Source of the DNA: RZYY01 sp036794825
GTDB lineage: Bacteria; Bacteroidota; Bacteroidia; Bacteroidales; 4484-276
DNA length: 64,000 bases
NCBI GenBank assembly: GCA_036794825.1
Contig: DAIRGA010000013.1
Location: 1-64,000 of the forward strand
Direction of reading: 5' to 3'
Numbering within the stretch: position 1 is the first letter of the stretch; each line of letters starts with the position of its first letter. The notes beneath the pieces were generated by a model. That model did not search any database, was not told where the DNA came from, and saw nothing but the letters and a program-made list of their open reading frames with translations. Position numbers and translations under genes: made by a program. Below, piece by piece: positions 43,715-52,351 of the stretch.

Positions 43715-45262
43715 ATGTCTATAAAAGCTAAATCAACTGATTTGCGCCGCAGGATGCGCGAAGCACTGCAGGGCGGTGGTACACAGGCAATTGAAAAACA
43801 AAAGGCTACCGGTAAACTTACGGCACGCGAACGAATTATAACCCTTCTCGACCCCAAATCCTTTCACGAATACGATCTTTTCGTCGAACATGCCGGAAAG
43901 GATTTTGATATGGACAAAAAATACCTTCCGGGCGATGGTGTTGTTACCGGCACCGGCACTATCAGCGGGCATCCGGTGTGTATCTATGCTCAGGACTTTA
44001 CCGTGGCCGGCGGCTCATTGGGATTTATGCACGCCAAAAAAATCACCAAGATCATGGATCACGCCATGAAACTGAAGGTACCCATCATTGGAATCAACGA
44101 CTCAGGTGGCGCCCGCATCCAGGAGGGTGTGAACTCACTGGCCGGGTATGGCGATATCTTTTACCGCAACACACAGGCTTCCGGGGTTATCCCGCAGATT
44201 TCGGTAATTCTTGGCCCATGCGCAGGTGGTGCGGTTTACTCGCCGGCGCTTACCGATTTTGTTTTTGTGGTGGATAAGATTTCCAAAATGTTCATCACCG
44301 GCCCCGAAGTTATCAAAACAGTGCTGGGCGAAGAGATTTCGATGGAAGAACTCGGTGGCGCACGCGTGCATGCCGAAATCACCGGCAATGCTCATTTCTT
44401 CTCCGAAAGCGAGCAGGAATGTTTTGATCAGATCAAACAACTTGTCAGCTACATCCCGTGGAATAATTTCAAGAAAGCTGATCCGTTCCCCAAAAAGAAT
44501 CCAAAATCGCGCAAGTATAAGATTGACGACATCATCCCGGCTGACCCAAAACAGCCCTATGATGTCAGAGACGTCATCAGAGCCATTGTGGATGATTCCG
44601 AATTTTTCGAAATCCAGGAACTGTTTGCTGCCAATATAGTGATTGGTTTTGCAAGGCTCGAAGGACAAACCATTGGTTTTGTTGCCAATCAGCCGATGGT
44701 ACTTGCCGGTGTGCTCGATGTGGACTCATCCAACAAAGCAGCGCGTTTCATCCGTTACTGCAATGCCTTTAACATTCCTTTGTGCACTCTGGTTGACCTT
44801 CCCGGCTATCTGCCCGGTATCGAGCAGGAGCATGCAGGCGTTATCCGTCACGGCGCCAAAATTCTTTATGCTTACTCCGAAGCAACCGTGCCCAAGATCA
44901 CGCTTATTATGCGAAAAGCATACGGCGGCGGCTATATCGCCATGTGTTCGCACCATCTGAAAGCCGATTTTGTTTTCGCATGGCCAACAGCCGAAATAGC
45001 TGTTATGGGTCCGGAAGGCGCTGCAAATATCATCTTCCGCAAAGAGATCACAACCGCCGAAAATCCGGATGAGATGAGAAAACAGAAAATTAAAGAGTAC
45101 AAGAAAAAATTCGCCAATCCTTACGTTGCGGCAGCTTACGGATACATTGATGCAGTGATCGAGCCTGCAGAAACACGCCATTTCCTGGTTCACGCCCTGG
45201 AGATTTCCAACAACAAAACTGAACTTATTCCTCAGAAAAAGCATGGTATTCCACCGTTTTGA
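43715..45262 (+). CDS. Acyl-CoA carboxyltransferase (propionyl-CoA carboxylase beta / methylmalonyl-CoA decarboxylase alpha)
   Basis: Carboxyltransferase of 515 residues that moves CO2 between biotin and propionyl/methylmalonyl-CoA. Typical blocks: GKLTARERIITLLDP, GINDSGGARIQEGVNSLAGY (oxyanion/CoA site), ILGPCAGGAVYSPALTDF, LVDLPGYLPGIEQEHAGVIR and RKAYGGGYIAMCS (second oxyanion site). It is followed by a biotin carrier gene. The biotin carboxylase (ATP-dependent) or membrane decarboxylase beta subunit that would fix the direction of the reaction is absent from the window, so propionate formation versus carboxylation cannot be decided. Confidence 0.93.
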   Translation: MSIKAKSTDLRRRMREALQGGGTQAIEKQKATGKLTARERIITLLDPKSFHEYDLFVEHAGKDFDMDKKYLPGDGVVTGTGTISGHPVCIYAQDFTVAGGSLGFMHAKKITKIMDHAMKLKVPIIGINDSGGARIQEGVNSLAGYGDIFYRNTQASGVIPQISVILGPCAGGAVYSPALTDFVFVVDKISKMFITGPEVIKTVLGEEISMEELGGARVHAEITGNAHFFSESEQECFDQIKQLVSYIPWNNFKKADPFPKKNPKSRKYKIDDIIPADPKQPYDVRDVIRAIVDDSEFFEIQELFAANIVIGFARLEGQTIGFVANQPMVLAGVLDVDSSNKAARFIRYCNAFNIPLCTLVDLPGYLPGIEQEHAGVIRHGAKILYAYSEATVPKITLIMRKAYGGGYIAMCSHHLKADFVFAWPTAEIAVMGPEGAANIIFRKEITTAENPDEMRKQKIKEYKKKFANPYVAAAYGYIDAVIEPAETRHFLVHALEISNNKTELIPQKKHGIPPF

Positions 45263-45325
45263 TGCCGGCCGGAGTTAACAGGCAGTACTTTATCAAAAGT
45301 TTAATTGAAAAACTAACCTAACGTG

Positions 45326-45649
45326 ATGGAACAGGATCAAACTTCAAAATTAAGATCATTCATTCTTGATGATGTCAAATACAAGACATTGTTCACCAAA
45401 AAGTATGAAAAGCGCAAACCATGGGAGCCTGCTGACCCAAAGAAGATGAAGGCTTTTATTCCGGGAACGATCCGTAAGGTTTCCGTGAAAAATGGTGCGA
45501 AAGTGAAACACAACGATATGCTTCTGATCCTCGAAGCAATGAAAATGAAAAATGTCATCCTGGCTCCATTCGACGGAAAGATAAAAATGGTGCATGTAAA
45601 AGAGGGGGATTCGGTGCCAAAAAACGGTTTGCTGGTCGAATTTGAGTAG
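45326..45649 (+). CDS. Biotin carboxyl carrier protein
   Basis: 107 residues from the ATG at 45326; a GTG one codon upstream is also possible. A charged N-terminal segment (1-40) precedes a biotinyl/lipoyl domain with EAMKM, biotinylated Lys73, and the symmetry-related GDSVPKNGLLVEF. It acts with the upstream carboxyltransferase, 63 nt away, in a biotin-dependent acyl-CoA carboxylase or decarboxylase complex. The usual Ala/Pro-rich flexible linker is short, replaced by Lys-rich sequence. It ends 13 nt from convergent ysxC. Confidence 0.93.
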   Translation: MEQDQTSKLRSFILDDVKYKTLFTKKYEKRKPWEPADPKKMKAFIPGTIRKVSVKNGAKVKHNDMLLILEAMKMKNVILAPFDGKIKMVHVKEGDSVPKNGLLVEFE

Positions 45650-45662
45650 TGCCAGAAAATGT

Positions 45663-46301
45663 TTACCGACCTGTCCCGGGCTTTAAACCGTGATTTTTCA
45701 TTTTCCGGAACAGGTTATTGTTTTCTTCGATAAAATCCAGCATTTCATCTCTGCCCAAAGCGCTGGCAGATGATGTAACAAAAAGGGGTGGTAATTCTTC
45801 CCATGATTCGAGCAGCTCCGATTTGTAATTTTCCAGATTTGCTGATGCCTCCAAGGGTTTCAGTTTATCGAATTTGGTAAAAACCAGAGCAAAAGGGAGT
45901 TGCATCTCCCCAAAATTGTTAATCACCTCAAGATCGTTCTGCTGCGGCGGGATTCTCAAGTCAATTAATATAAAGGTGTAAACCAGGTTTTCACGTTTGG
46001 TCACATAATCGCCGATCATCTTTTTCCATTTTTCACGCGAAGTTTTTGAGATTTTCGCATAGCCATATCCGGGCAGATCAACCAGGTACCATTCCTTATT
46101 AATTAAAAAATGGTTGATCGTTTGCGTTTTTCCGGGTTGTACGGAAATCCTTGCCAGGCCTTTACGTTTGCATAACATATTGATAAGAGATGATTTACCA
46201 ACGTTAGAACGACCAATGAAAGCGAATTCCGGCAAAACCGGTGGCGGGCATTTACGGTAATCGGTGTTGCTGATGATAAAACTGGCTTCTTTTATTTCCA
46301 T
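45663..46301 (-). CDS. ysxC: Ribosome biogenesis GTPase YsxC/EngB
   Basis: Essential-type Era-like GTPase for 50S ribosome maturation, cytoplasmic, 212 residues. Motifs: G1 GRSNVGKSS (30-38), G2 threonine in KTQTINHF, G3 DLPGYGYA, G4 TKFDKL and G5 TSSASALG. It is the last gene of a likely operon with the two acyltransferases (18-nt gap to the GNAT gene). Convergent with the biotin carrier gene. Confidence 0.95.
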   Translation of the reverse strand: MEIKEASFIISNTDYRKCPPPVLPEFAFIGRSNVGKSSLINMLCKRKGLARISVQPGKTQTINHFLINKEWYLVDLPGYGYAKISKTSREKWKKMIGDYVTKRENLVYTFILIDLRIPPQQNDLEVINNFGEMQLPFALVFTKFDKLKPLEASANLENYKSELLESWEELPPLFVTSSASALGRDEMLDFIEENNNLFRKMKNHGLKPGTGR

Positions 46302-46319
46302 AATCTTAAGACAGAAGGG

Positions 46320-47240
46320 TTACACACCTTCGATATGGCGCGCTTTCTTTTCGTTGTAAATGTCGGCAATCCGGATCATAATACCGGTCTCCTCCACGTC
46401 GCCAAAGGTTGGATTAATAGAAGTACCGAAGGTTTTCATTGTTGGTGAAAGGTTCATGTAAGCATTTACCAGTGGCGGAATACTTTCGTTTTGCTTTCTG
46501 ACGAGCTGCTGCAGGGTTTTATAATTATCAGTGTAAGTATCATGAATAAAAATCTCCTGAAAAACTAACGTATCTGTGTTAATTTCCAATGGATTGTGTG
46601 GGTAAACAAGCCTGTCGGGGTCCGGGAAAAATCTGTTGAGAAAATACATTATTGCTTCACGGGCAAGCAGATCTGAATTAGGATACATCGTAATTTTCCC
46701 GAAAAAATATTCCACATCCGGATTGTTTTTGATAATTGCTCCCAAGCCATCCCAAAGATTATCAAGCGAAAACAATCCCAATCGTGGATTTTTAGAGGGC
46801 TGATAATCAGGCTGGACAAATGATCGTCCCAACTCAATTGTAATTGGTAGGTATTCATTGATGAATTTCTGGCTGAGATTGAACAACCTGGAGGTGGGCG
46901 TTTTTACCTGCCCTGAGACATCAATTTCCAGGTTTTTCATGCGGATGAAACGGTAACCACCAACTATTTCGCGATTATCAGGATCCCATACAATGAGTTG
47001 CTCGAAAGGATTACGGCCGAGGTCGTAGCTGTCAATATCAAGGCTTTTTCCTGTGCCTCCGCCCGCTTCACGAAAAGCGATTTCGCGCAACCTCCCGATT
47101 TCCTGCATCACATGGGGAGAATTAAGATGATTGACAATGTAGATTTCGTTCTTCCCAAAATTCGTAAACTTGATAAACCGATCTGCGGTCAATTCGGCTA
47201 CAAGCAACTCCCTGTCCAGTTTTGGTGTAATATTCTCCAT
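46320..47240 (-). CDS. glsB: GNAT N-acyltransferase, GlsB/OlsB-like
   Basis: 306-residue acyltransferase of the OlsB/Acetyltransf_5 type (blocks REIAFREAGGGTGKSLDIDSY, EQLIVWDPDNREIVGGYRFI, ELGRSFVQPDYQPSK and GLFSLDNLWDGLGAI). In Bacteroides thetaiotaomicron GlsB N-acylates glycine with a 3-hydroxy fatty acid as the first step of glycine lipids (commendamide is the mono-acyl product), and the partner GlsA adds the second acyl chain. The adjacency with a PlsC-like gene 26 nt upstream matches that pair. Lysine or ornithine as the amino-acid acceptor is not excluded. Confidence 0.8.
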   Translation of the reverse strand: MENITPKLDRELLVAELTADRFIKFTNFGKNEIYIVNHLNSPHVMQEIGRLREIAFREAGGGTGKSLDIDSYDLGRNPFEQLIVWDPDNREIVGGYRFIRMKNLEIDVSGQVKTPTSRLFNLSQKFINEYLPITIELGRSFVQPDYQPSKNPRLGLFSLDNLWDGLGAIIKNNPDVEYFFGKITMYPNSDLLAREAIMYFLNRFFPDPDRLVYPHNPLEINTDTLVFQEIFIHDTYTDNYKTLQQLVRKQNESIPPLVNAYMNLSPTMKTFGTSINPTFGDVEETGIMIRIADIYNEKKARHIEGV

Positions 47241-47266
47241 TTCTTTTAGTTTTGATACAAACGCTG

Positions 47267-48127
47267 TTAAATGAACCTGAAACTACCTGCCGGATTATTT
47301 CCCAGATCGTACACATGCTCTTTAAGCAAATTTGCCCATTGCGCATGAGCGTATCTTTTATCGAATACCCCCACCGGTATTGGCCTGCCAAAAGTAATCC
47401 TAATAATCTTGTCTTTCTGCTTAAACATCTCATCCACCAGGTATAGCATTTCAATGTTGAGTTTGATTCCCAGCCTTTTACGCCAATTGGCCAGGTTGTA
47501 AAAAAAATCAGTATTGCGGCCACTGATGTGAACGGGGATGATATCCCGCTGATATTGAACAGCTTTTGAGATAAACGTCTTTTTCCATTCAAGATCAATG
47601 ATTTTACCGTTTTGTTTGCGCGAAACCAATCCTGCCGGAAAATAGAGCAAAAGTATGTCCGATGCAAATGTCTGGTTGAAAAGCCTGATATTCTCAGCAT
47701 TGCTTCCATGCTTGTTGATGGGGATAAACAGCTCTCTGAGGTTGGGAAGGTTCATCAGCAGATCGTTGACAGGAAAAAGGAAATCGGTTCTAACCCTGCC
47801 TATTTCACGCATAAGCGCCATGCCGTCCAAACCGCCCAGCGGATGATTCGATGCAATAAGATATCTTCCTTTAGCGGGGAGATTTTCCAGGCCAACCGTT
47901 TCCACAACTACCCCGAAACGATTGAGAATCGCATTCACAAAATCAAGCCCCTGCAAATCCCGAAACTCATACAAGGCAGCATTTACATCGTCCTGATGAA
48001 TAACCCTGCGGAGGTAACCAAACACAAATCCCGGCATAATACGGTGCATCCGCGGGTTTTTTGCCTGAAATATCTTTTCGAGATTGATAAACTCCTTTGA
48101 AATTTCCTTAGCCATCGGCTTTCTCAT
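47267..48127 (-). CDS. glsA: PlsC-like O-acyltransferase, GlsA-like
   Basis: Membrane-associated acyltransferase of 286 residues from the ATG at 48127. The TTG at 48151 overlaps a -7 promoter box and is rejected; an ATG at 48115 is a second possibility. The acceptor motif is NHPLGGLDGM, where His and Asp are separated by five residues rather than the common four of NHxxxxD. FPAGLVSRK is the second conserved block (usual FPEGTRS). Predicted to O-acylate the 3-hydroxyl of N-acyl-glycine made by the neighbour, giving a glycine lipid. First gene of an operon with the GNAT gene and ysxC. Confidence 0.78.
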   Translation of the reverse strand: MRKPMAKEISKEFINLEKIFQAKNPRMHRIMPGFVFGYLRRVIHQDDVNAALYEFRDLQGLDFVNAILNRFGVVVETVGLENLPAKGRYLIASNHPLGGLDGMALMREIGRVRTDFLFPVNDLLMNLPNLRELFIPINKHGSNAENIRLFNQTFASDILLLYFPAGLVSRKQNGKIIDLEWKKTFISKAVQYQRDIIPVHISGRNTDFFYNLANWRKRLGIKLNIEMLYLVDEMFKQKDKIIRITFGRPIPVGVFDKRYAHAQWANLLKEHVYDLGNNPAGSFRFI

Positions 48128-48148
48128 GTGTTGATTCAAGAAACTGAG

Positions 48149-48177
48149 CAAATGTAAGACAATTCGCTTTGGTTAAA
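48149..48177 (-). promoter_or_regulatory. Promoter of the glsA-glsB-ysxC operon
   Basis: The minus strand carries TTTA (48174-48177) as a weak -33 and TACATTTG (48149-48156) as -7. The -7 box is part of a 16-nt sequence shared exactly with the divergent mraZ promoter. It decides the ATG start at 48127. Confidence 0.6.
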
Positions 48178-48325
48178 TAAAAAATCCAGGCTCCACGATA
48201 AATATTATCTTAGCGACTGTCATTTCCCCTTAAAATGGCCTTTCAGACGTACTTTCAGAATTTTTAAGTTATCGCTGTAAATCAACAGCAATAAGGCTTT
48301 GAAGGCATTTGATTTTGATTTGTGG

Positions 48326-48370
48326 TGGAATTTTGTGGAAAAGTTATCAACAATTTGGAAAAATGTGGGA
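48326..48370 (+). promoter_or_regulatory. Probable MraZ operator: phased TGGAA/TGGGA boxes
   Basis: TGGAA at 48326, TGGAA at 48336, TGGAA at 48356 and TGGGA at 48366: all on a 10-bp grid with 5-nt spacers, and one empty slot at 48346. MraZ of E. coli is known to bind TGGGN direct repeats with 5-nt spacers upstream of its own gene. The boxes flank the -33 region of the mraZ promoter, so autorepression is expected. Confidence 0.6.
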
Positions 48371-48388
48371 AAAATTGTCTTACATTTG
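48354..48388 (+). promoter_or_regulatory. mraZ (dcw cluster) promoter
   Basis: TTTG (48354-48357), a 23-nt spacer, then TACATTTG (48381-48388). The mraZ GTG start is 24 nt downstream. It is the only promoter recognised for the 15.5-kb dcw cluster. Confidence 0.6.
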
Positions 48389-48412
48389 GCGATATTTTTA
48401 ATTCCACAAACC

Positions 48413-48877
48413 GTGTTTACCTCCACTTACGAATGCAAGGTTGATGATAAAGGAAGGCTGATGCTTCCGGGCAAGCTCAAAAGTGAGCTGATGCCGGTGC
48501 TGGCCGACGGTTTCATTCTTAAGAGGAGCGTTTTTAGTCCTTGTCTGGAGCTTTGGCCGAAAAAAGAATGGGATAAGAAGCTGGCCAAGATCAATGAGTT
48601 AACCCGTTTCACCCGAAAAAATGCCAAGGTGGTTCGATCATTCCTTGCGGGAGTAAAGTCCGTGGAGTTTGATGCCACAGGCCGGCTCAATATCCCCAAT
48701 GATCTGATAACCTTTGCCGGAATTGACAAAAACGTGGTCATAGCTTCACAAATCTCCATCATCGAGATATGGGACAAGGCGAAATATGAGCAGGAAGTTA
48801 TTCTGGAGAACGATGAAGATTTTGCCACACTGGTTGAGGATGTGCTTGGAGGATTGGAAAATGATCAAAATGAATAG
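48413..48877 (+). CDS. mraZ: Transcriptional regulator MraZ
   Basis: AbrB-fold DNA-binding regulator of the dcw cluster, 154 residues. The start is the GTG at 48413 (V/MFTSTYECKVDDKGRLMLP), which is where the conserved N terminus begins; the longer frame from 48299 would read through the promoter and operator boxes. Two MraZ repeats are visible: DDKGRLMLPGKLKSEL and the second DATGRLNIPNDLITFAGI. It is 2 nt from rsmH, so it is co-translated as the first gene of the cluster. Confidence 0.93.
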   Translation: MFTSTYECKVDDKGRLMLPGKLKSELMPVLADGFILKRSVFSPCLELWPKKEWDKKLAKINELTRFTRKNAKVVRSFLAGVKSVEFDATGRLNIPNDLITFAGIDKNVVIASQISIIEIWDKAKYEQEVILENDEDFATLVEDVLGGLENDQNE

Positions 48878-48879
48878 CC

Positions 48880-49773
48880 ATGTATCACCTGCCGGTAATG
48901 CTGAAGGAATGCATCGAGGGACTGGACATACGGACAGGTGGCATCTATGTGGATGTAACCTATGGCGGTGGCGGCCACTCAGCAGCAATTCTCGAACAAC
49001 TCGGTAACGGACGCTTGCTTGCTTTCGATCAGGACCAAGAGGCTTTGGCCAACCAAACAGATGACGACCGATTGACCCTTATTCACCATAATTTCAGGTA
49101 TTTGAAGCAGTTTCTAAAATATTACAATGCCGTTCCTGTCGACGGGATTCTGGCCGATCTGGGCGTTAGTTCGCATCAATTCGACAGCCGTGGACGCGGT
49201 TTCTCCATTCGTTTCGGTGGAGAACTCGACCTGCGTATGAACCAGAACCAGAAATTCAGCGCACAAAACATTGTGAATGAATACAGCGAGGAGCAACTGG
49301 CTGATTTGTTGAGAAATTACGGCGAACTTCCCTCTTCGCGTGCAATTGCTTCGGCTATTGTTAAGCATAGTGGTGCGGGTAAAATCAAATATTTTGAAGA
49401 ACTCAAGCAGGCCATCGGTCATTTTGCCCCAAGAAATCAGGAAAACAAATTTTTTGCTCAGGTCATGCAAGCCTTCAGAATTGAAGTAAACCAGGAGCTG
49501 GAGGCGCTTAAAGAGATGCTGATGCAAACTACCGAGGTTCTGAAACAAGGCGGCAGACTGGCCGTGATCTCTTATCATTCGCTGGAAGACAGGTTGGTTA
49601 AGAACTTCATCAAAACAGGAAATTTTGAGGGCCTGGAAGACAAGGATTTTTTCGGTAACAAAAAAAGGCCATTCAAAAGCCTGCATTCCAAACCTCTTGT
49701 CCCGTCACCTGAAGAGGTTGAAGTCAATAACCGATCGCGAAGCGCAAAACTGAGAATTGCAGAAAAATTGTAA
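48880..49773 (+). CDS. rsmH: 16S rRNA (cytosine1402-N4)-methyltransferase
   Basis: SAM-dependent methyltransferase (MraW) that N4-methylates C1402 in the 16S rRNA P site. 297 residues. N terminus YHLPVMLKECIEGLDI, SAM site VDVTYGGGGHSAAILEQL, active-site region GILADLGVSSHQFDSRGRGF, and C-terminal ISYHSLEDRLVKNFIK with the later RSRSAKLRIAEK. The length is near the ~310 of other bacteria. Confidence 0.97.
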   Translation: MYHLPVMLKECIEGLDIRTGGIYVDVTYGGGGHSAAILEQLGNGRLLAFDQDQEALANQTDDDRLTLIHHNFRYLKQFLKYYNAVPVDGILADLGVSSHQFDSRGRGFSIRFGGELDLRMNQNQKFSAQNIVNEYSEEQLADLLRNYGELPSSRAIASAIVKHSGAGKIKYFEELKQAIGHFAPRNQENKFFAQVMQAFRIEVNQELEALKEMLMQTTEVLKQGGRLAVISYHSLEDRLVKNFIKTGNFEGLEDKDFFGNKKRPFKSLHSKPLVPSPEEVEVNNRSRSAKLRIAEKL

Positions 49774-49786
49774 AACCACCATTACC

Positions 49787-50173
49787 ATGAACAGGAAGGC
49801 AAACACCATAAAAGTTAAATCGGAACAAAAGCAGGTTGCTCAAAAAAAGCCGAAAAGAGCAGTCAGCCGGCAGATGCATGCAGTACTCGATGGTTCATTT
49901 ATGGCCAAAGGAAGCTTTGCACGCTGGGTTCCTTTCATGGCTTTCCTGGCCATGCTGGGACTACTCTACATCAGGAGCAATTACATCGCCGAGCAATACG
50001 AACGGAATCTGAACCGACTGAAAAAGGAGCTGGTCGAGTTGCATTATGACCACATCCAGATGAAGTCGGTGGTGAATCTCAGAACTCAGCCTTCGACGCT
50101 CGAAAATGAGCTCAAAAGTTATGGTATCAAGCGATTGGAACGACCACCCATTAAAATTTTTATGAACCCCTAA
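49787..50173 (+). CDS. ftsL: FtsL-like cell division protein (FtsL_2 family)
   Basis: 128-residue bitopic membrane protein from the ATG at 49787 (MNRKANTIKVKSEQ). A basic cytoplasmic N-terminal region (1-~48), one TM helix (about 49-65, WVPFMAFLAMLGLLYI) and a periplasmic leucine-zipper-like coiled coil (EQYERNLNRLKKELVELHYD). Position between rsmH and ftsI is the standard ftsL slot; primary sequence similarity to proteobacterial FtsL is minimal, as usual. It forms the FtsQLB-type complex, although no ftsB is in this cluster. Confidence 0.88.
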   Translation: MNRKANTIKVKSEQKQVAQKKPKRAVSRQMHAVLDGSFMAKGSFARWVPFMAFLAMLGLLYIRSNYIAEQYERNLNRLKKELVELHYDHIQMKSVVNLRTQPSTLENELKSYGIKRLERPPIKIFMNP

Positions 50174-50185
50174 AAAACAATCATC

Positions 50186-52351
50186 ATGAGTAAAGAACAG
50201 GAAAAGCCACCAAAAGTGGACACAGGGCCGGGAAAGGCTACCATGGCCAGGCTCTACATGGTTTACACCGCAATGCTGGTGCTTGCCGTTGCAATCGTTG
50301 TGAGGGTAATACACCTTCAGGTGTTCAAGTACGCCGAACTGAACATTGATGCCGAACAATACGAATTCCGCTTTGATGACAACATCGAAGGGATGCGCGG
50401 GAGCATCTATTCCGAAGATGGCCGGCTGATGGCTACTTCGATACCGGTTTTTGAAATCAGAATGGATGTGGCCTCGCCACATATTGATGATCAGCTTTTT
50501 AACGACAGCGTTGCCTTGCTGGCGCAAGGGTTGTCGAAGATGTTCGGCGACTACACCAACTGGGAATACAAGCAGCGTTTGTCAGAAGCAAGAGCAAAGA
50601 AAAACCGGTTTTTCCTCATTCAAAAGAATGTAACCTTCGACCAGCTTACAGCGCTGGGCAAACTTCCGATTTTCAACCGCGGAAAAAATCGCGGGGGTAT
50701 GATTGCAATCCGGTCAACCAGGAGGGAATACCCATTTGATATGCTGGCCAAAAGAACTCTGGGTTACTACAAAGATCATCCGGCTGATTCACTGAAGGTT
50801 ATAGTCGGTATTGAAGGCCAATACAACGAATACCTTGAGGGTTCGAAAGGGCGCCAGTTGATGCAGCGGATGGCTTCCGGGGAATGGAAACCTATTCCAC
50901 ACGAAAACAACGTTGAACCAGCTAACGGAAAAGATATCGTAATCACCATCAACAGCTATCTGCAGGACGTTGCCCATAGCTCGCTTATGAACCAGCTGAT
51001 TGCACATAATGCCGAAAAGGGCTGCCTTGTACTTATGGAGGTGCAGACCGGTGAGATCAGGGCGATGGTCAACCTTGCGAAAGACCAGAAGGACGGGCAG
51101 TTCAAAGAGGTTTACAATATGGCTGTGGGAGAGTTGTTTGAGCCGGGATCAACCTTTAAACTCCCTTCGCTGATGGTTGCCATTGAAGATGGTTATGTAC
51201 AGAAGATTGATTCGGTGTATATAGGTTCAGGAACCACAACCTTCAACAACCGCGAAATGAAAGATTCGCACAGGTTTGATCCGGATGGCTGGGTAACACC
51301 CATGAACTGCCTCGCACATTCAAGCAACGTGGGCATTTCGAAGATCATTTACAACAACTACAATGGCCGCAATGAGGCATTTTACAATGGTTTGACCAAG
51401 ATGTTCCCGCCCGTAAACACCGGAATTGATATTCCGGGCGAGCCTAAACCCTTTATCAAAGACCCGAAGCAGAAAGACAACCGGAATTACTGGTCGGCGG
51501 TAACATTGCCCTGGATGTCCATTGGATATGAGTTGCTTACCACACCGCTTCAGATGCTTACATTTTACAATGCCGTAGCAAATAATGGTGTGATGGTAAG
51601 ACCGCGGATGGTGAAGGAGATCAGGGAGACCGGCCATACCGTCAGGGAATTCAAACCGGAAGTAATCAACAAAGCGATCTGCTCCGAAGGCACAATCTCA
51701 ACAGCTAAGCGATTCCTTCTCGAGACGGTTGAAACCGGCACAGGGAAAAATGTAAAAAATGATGATTACAAGATTGCCGGCAAAACCGGAACGGCCAAAA
51801 TCAACGAGTTCGGGAAATATATTGCCAAATACAACGCCTCCTTCATAGGATATTTTCCAGCCGATAAACCCAGGTTTTCGTGCATAGTAGTCATTTACAA
51901 ACCCAACGAAGGCGCCTATTACGCTTCGCAGGTGGCGGCTCCTGTATTTAAGGAAGTGGCAGATATGGCATTTGCATTTTCCTATGATATTGAACCTGAA
52001 AACAAAGACCAGCATATCGCACAGCGCAACAGCTACTACGCTCCTGGCAAACGGTTGCCCGGGGAGATGACCCCGGAGCTGGCCGAACTGGTGCGATCCA
52101 ATGATGTGTGGCCACTTGATGAAACCAAAAGGCCTGAGTTAGTACCCGATGTAACAGGATTGAGTGCAAGAGATGCAACCCACCTGCTGGAATCCTTCGG
52201 GTTGGTCGTTAAAATCACAGGCAAAGGATTGGTAAAATCTCAGTCATTACTTCCCGGAGTTCCCTATAAATCAGGAGATCAAATTTCACTGTCACTCGAT
52301 ATTTCATGGACAAATGACACGGTATCTGGACAAAATATTGCAAAGCGTTAA
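50186..52351 (+). CDS. ftsI: Septal penicillin-binding protein 3 (FtsI) with a C-terminal PASTA domain
   Basis: Class B transpeptidase for septal peptidoglycan cross-linking, 721 residues. N-terminal TM helix (about 17-37), dimerisation domain (about 60-220), transpeptidase domain with active-site Ser322-Thr-Phe-Lys325 (EPGSTFKLPS), SSN motif in AHSSNVGISK, and KTGT in IAGKTGTAK. The final ~65 residues (VPDVTGLSARDATHLLESFG) form a PASTA domain, which E. coli FtsI lacks but many Bacteroidota and Gram-positive PBPs have. Its 3' end overlaps murE by 38 nt. Confidence 0.95.
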   Translation: MSKEQEKPPKVDTGPGKATMARLYMVYTAMLVLAVAIVVRVIHLQVFKYAELNIDAEQYEFRFDDNIEGMRGSIYSEDGRLMATSIPVFEIRMDVASPHIDDQLFNDSVALLAQGLSKMFGDYTNWEYKQRLSEARAKKNRFFLIQKNVTFDQLTALGKLPIFNRGKNRGGMIAIRSTRREYPFDMLAKRTLGYYKDHPADSLKVIVGIEGQYNEYLEGSKGRQLMQRMASGEWKPIPHENNVEPANGKDIVITINSYLQDVAHSSLMNQLIAHNAEKGCLVLMEVQTGEIRAMVNLAKDQKDGQFKEVYNMAVGELFEPGSTFKLPSLMVAIEDGYVQKIDSVYIGSGTTTFNNREMKDSHRFDPDGWVTPMNCLAHSSNVGISKIIYNNYNGRNEAFYNGLTKMFPPVNTGIDIPGEPKPFIKDPKQKDNRNYWSAVTLPWMSIGYELLTTPLQMLTFYNAVANNGVMVRPRMVKEIRETGHTVREFKPEVINKAICSEGTISTAKRFLLETVETGTGKNVKNDDYKIAGKTGTAKINEFGKYIAKYNASFIGYFPADKPRFSCIVVIYKPNEGAYYASQVAAPVFKEVADMAFAFSYDIEPENKDQHIAQRNSYYAPGKRLPGEMTPELAELVRSNDVWPLDETKRPELVPDVTGLSARDATHLLESFGLVVKITGKGLVKSQSLLPGVPYKSGDQISLSLDISWTNDTVSGQNIAKR

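Noticed and set aside
48299..48412. N-terminal extension of MraZ
   Set aside because: It would translate the phased boxes and the promoter; the conserved MraZ N terminus begins at the GTG at 48413.
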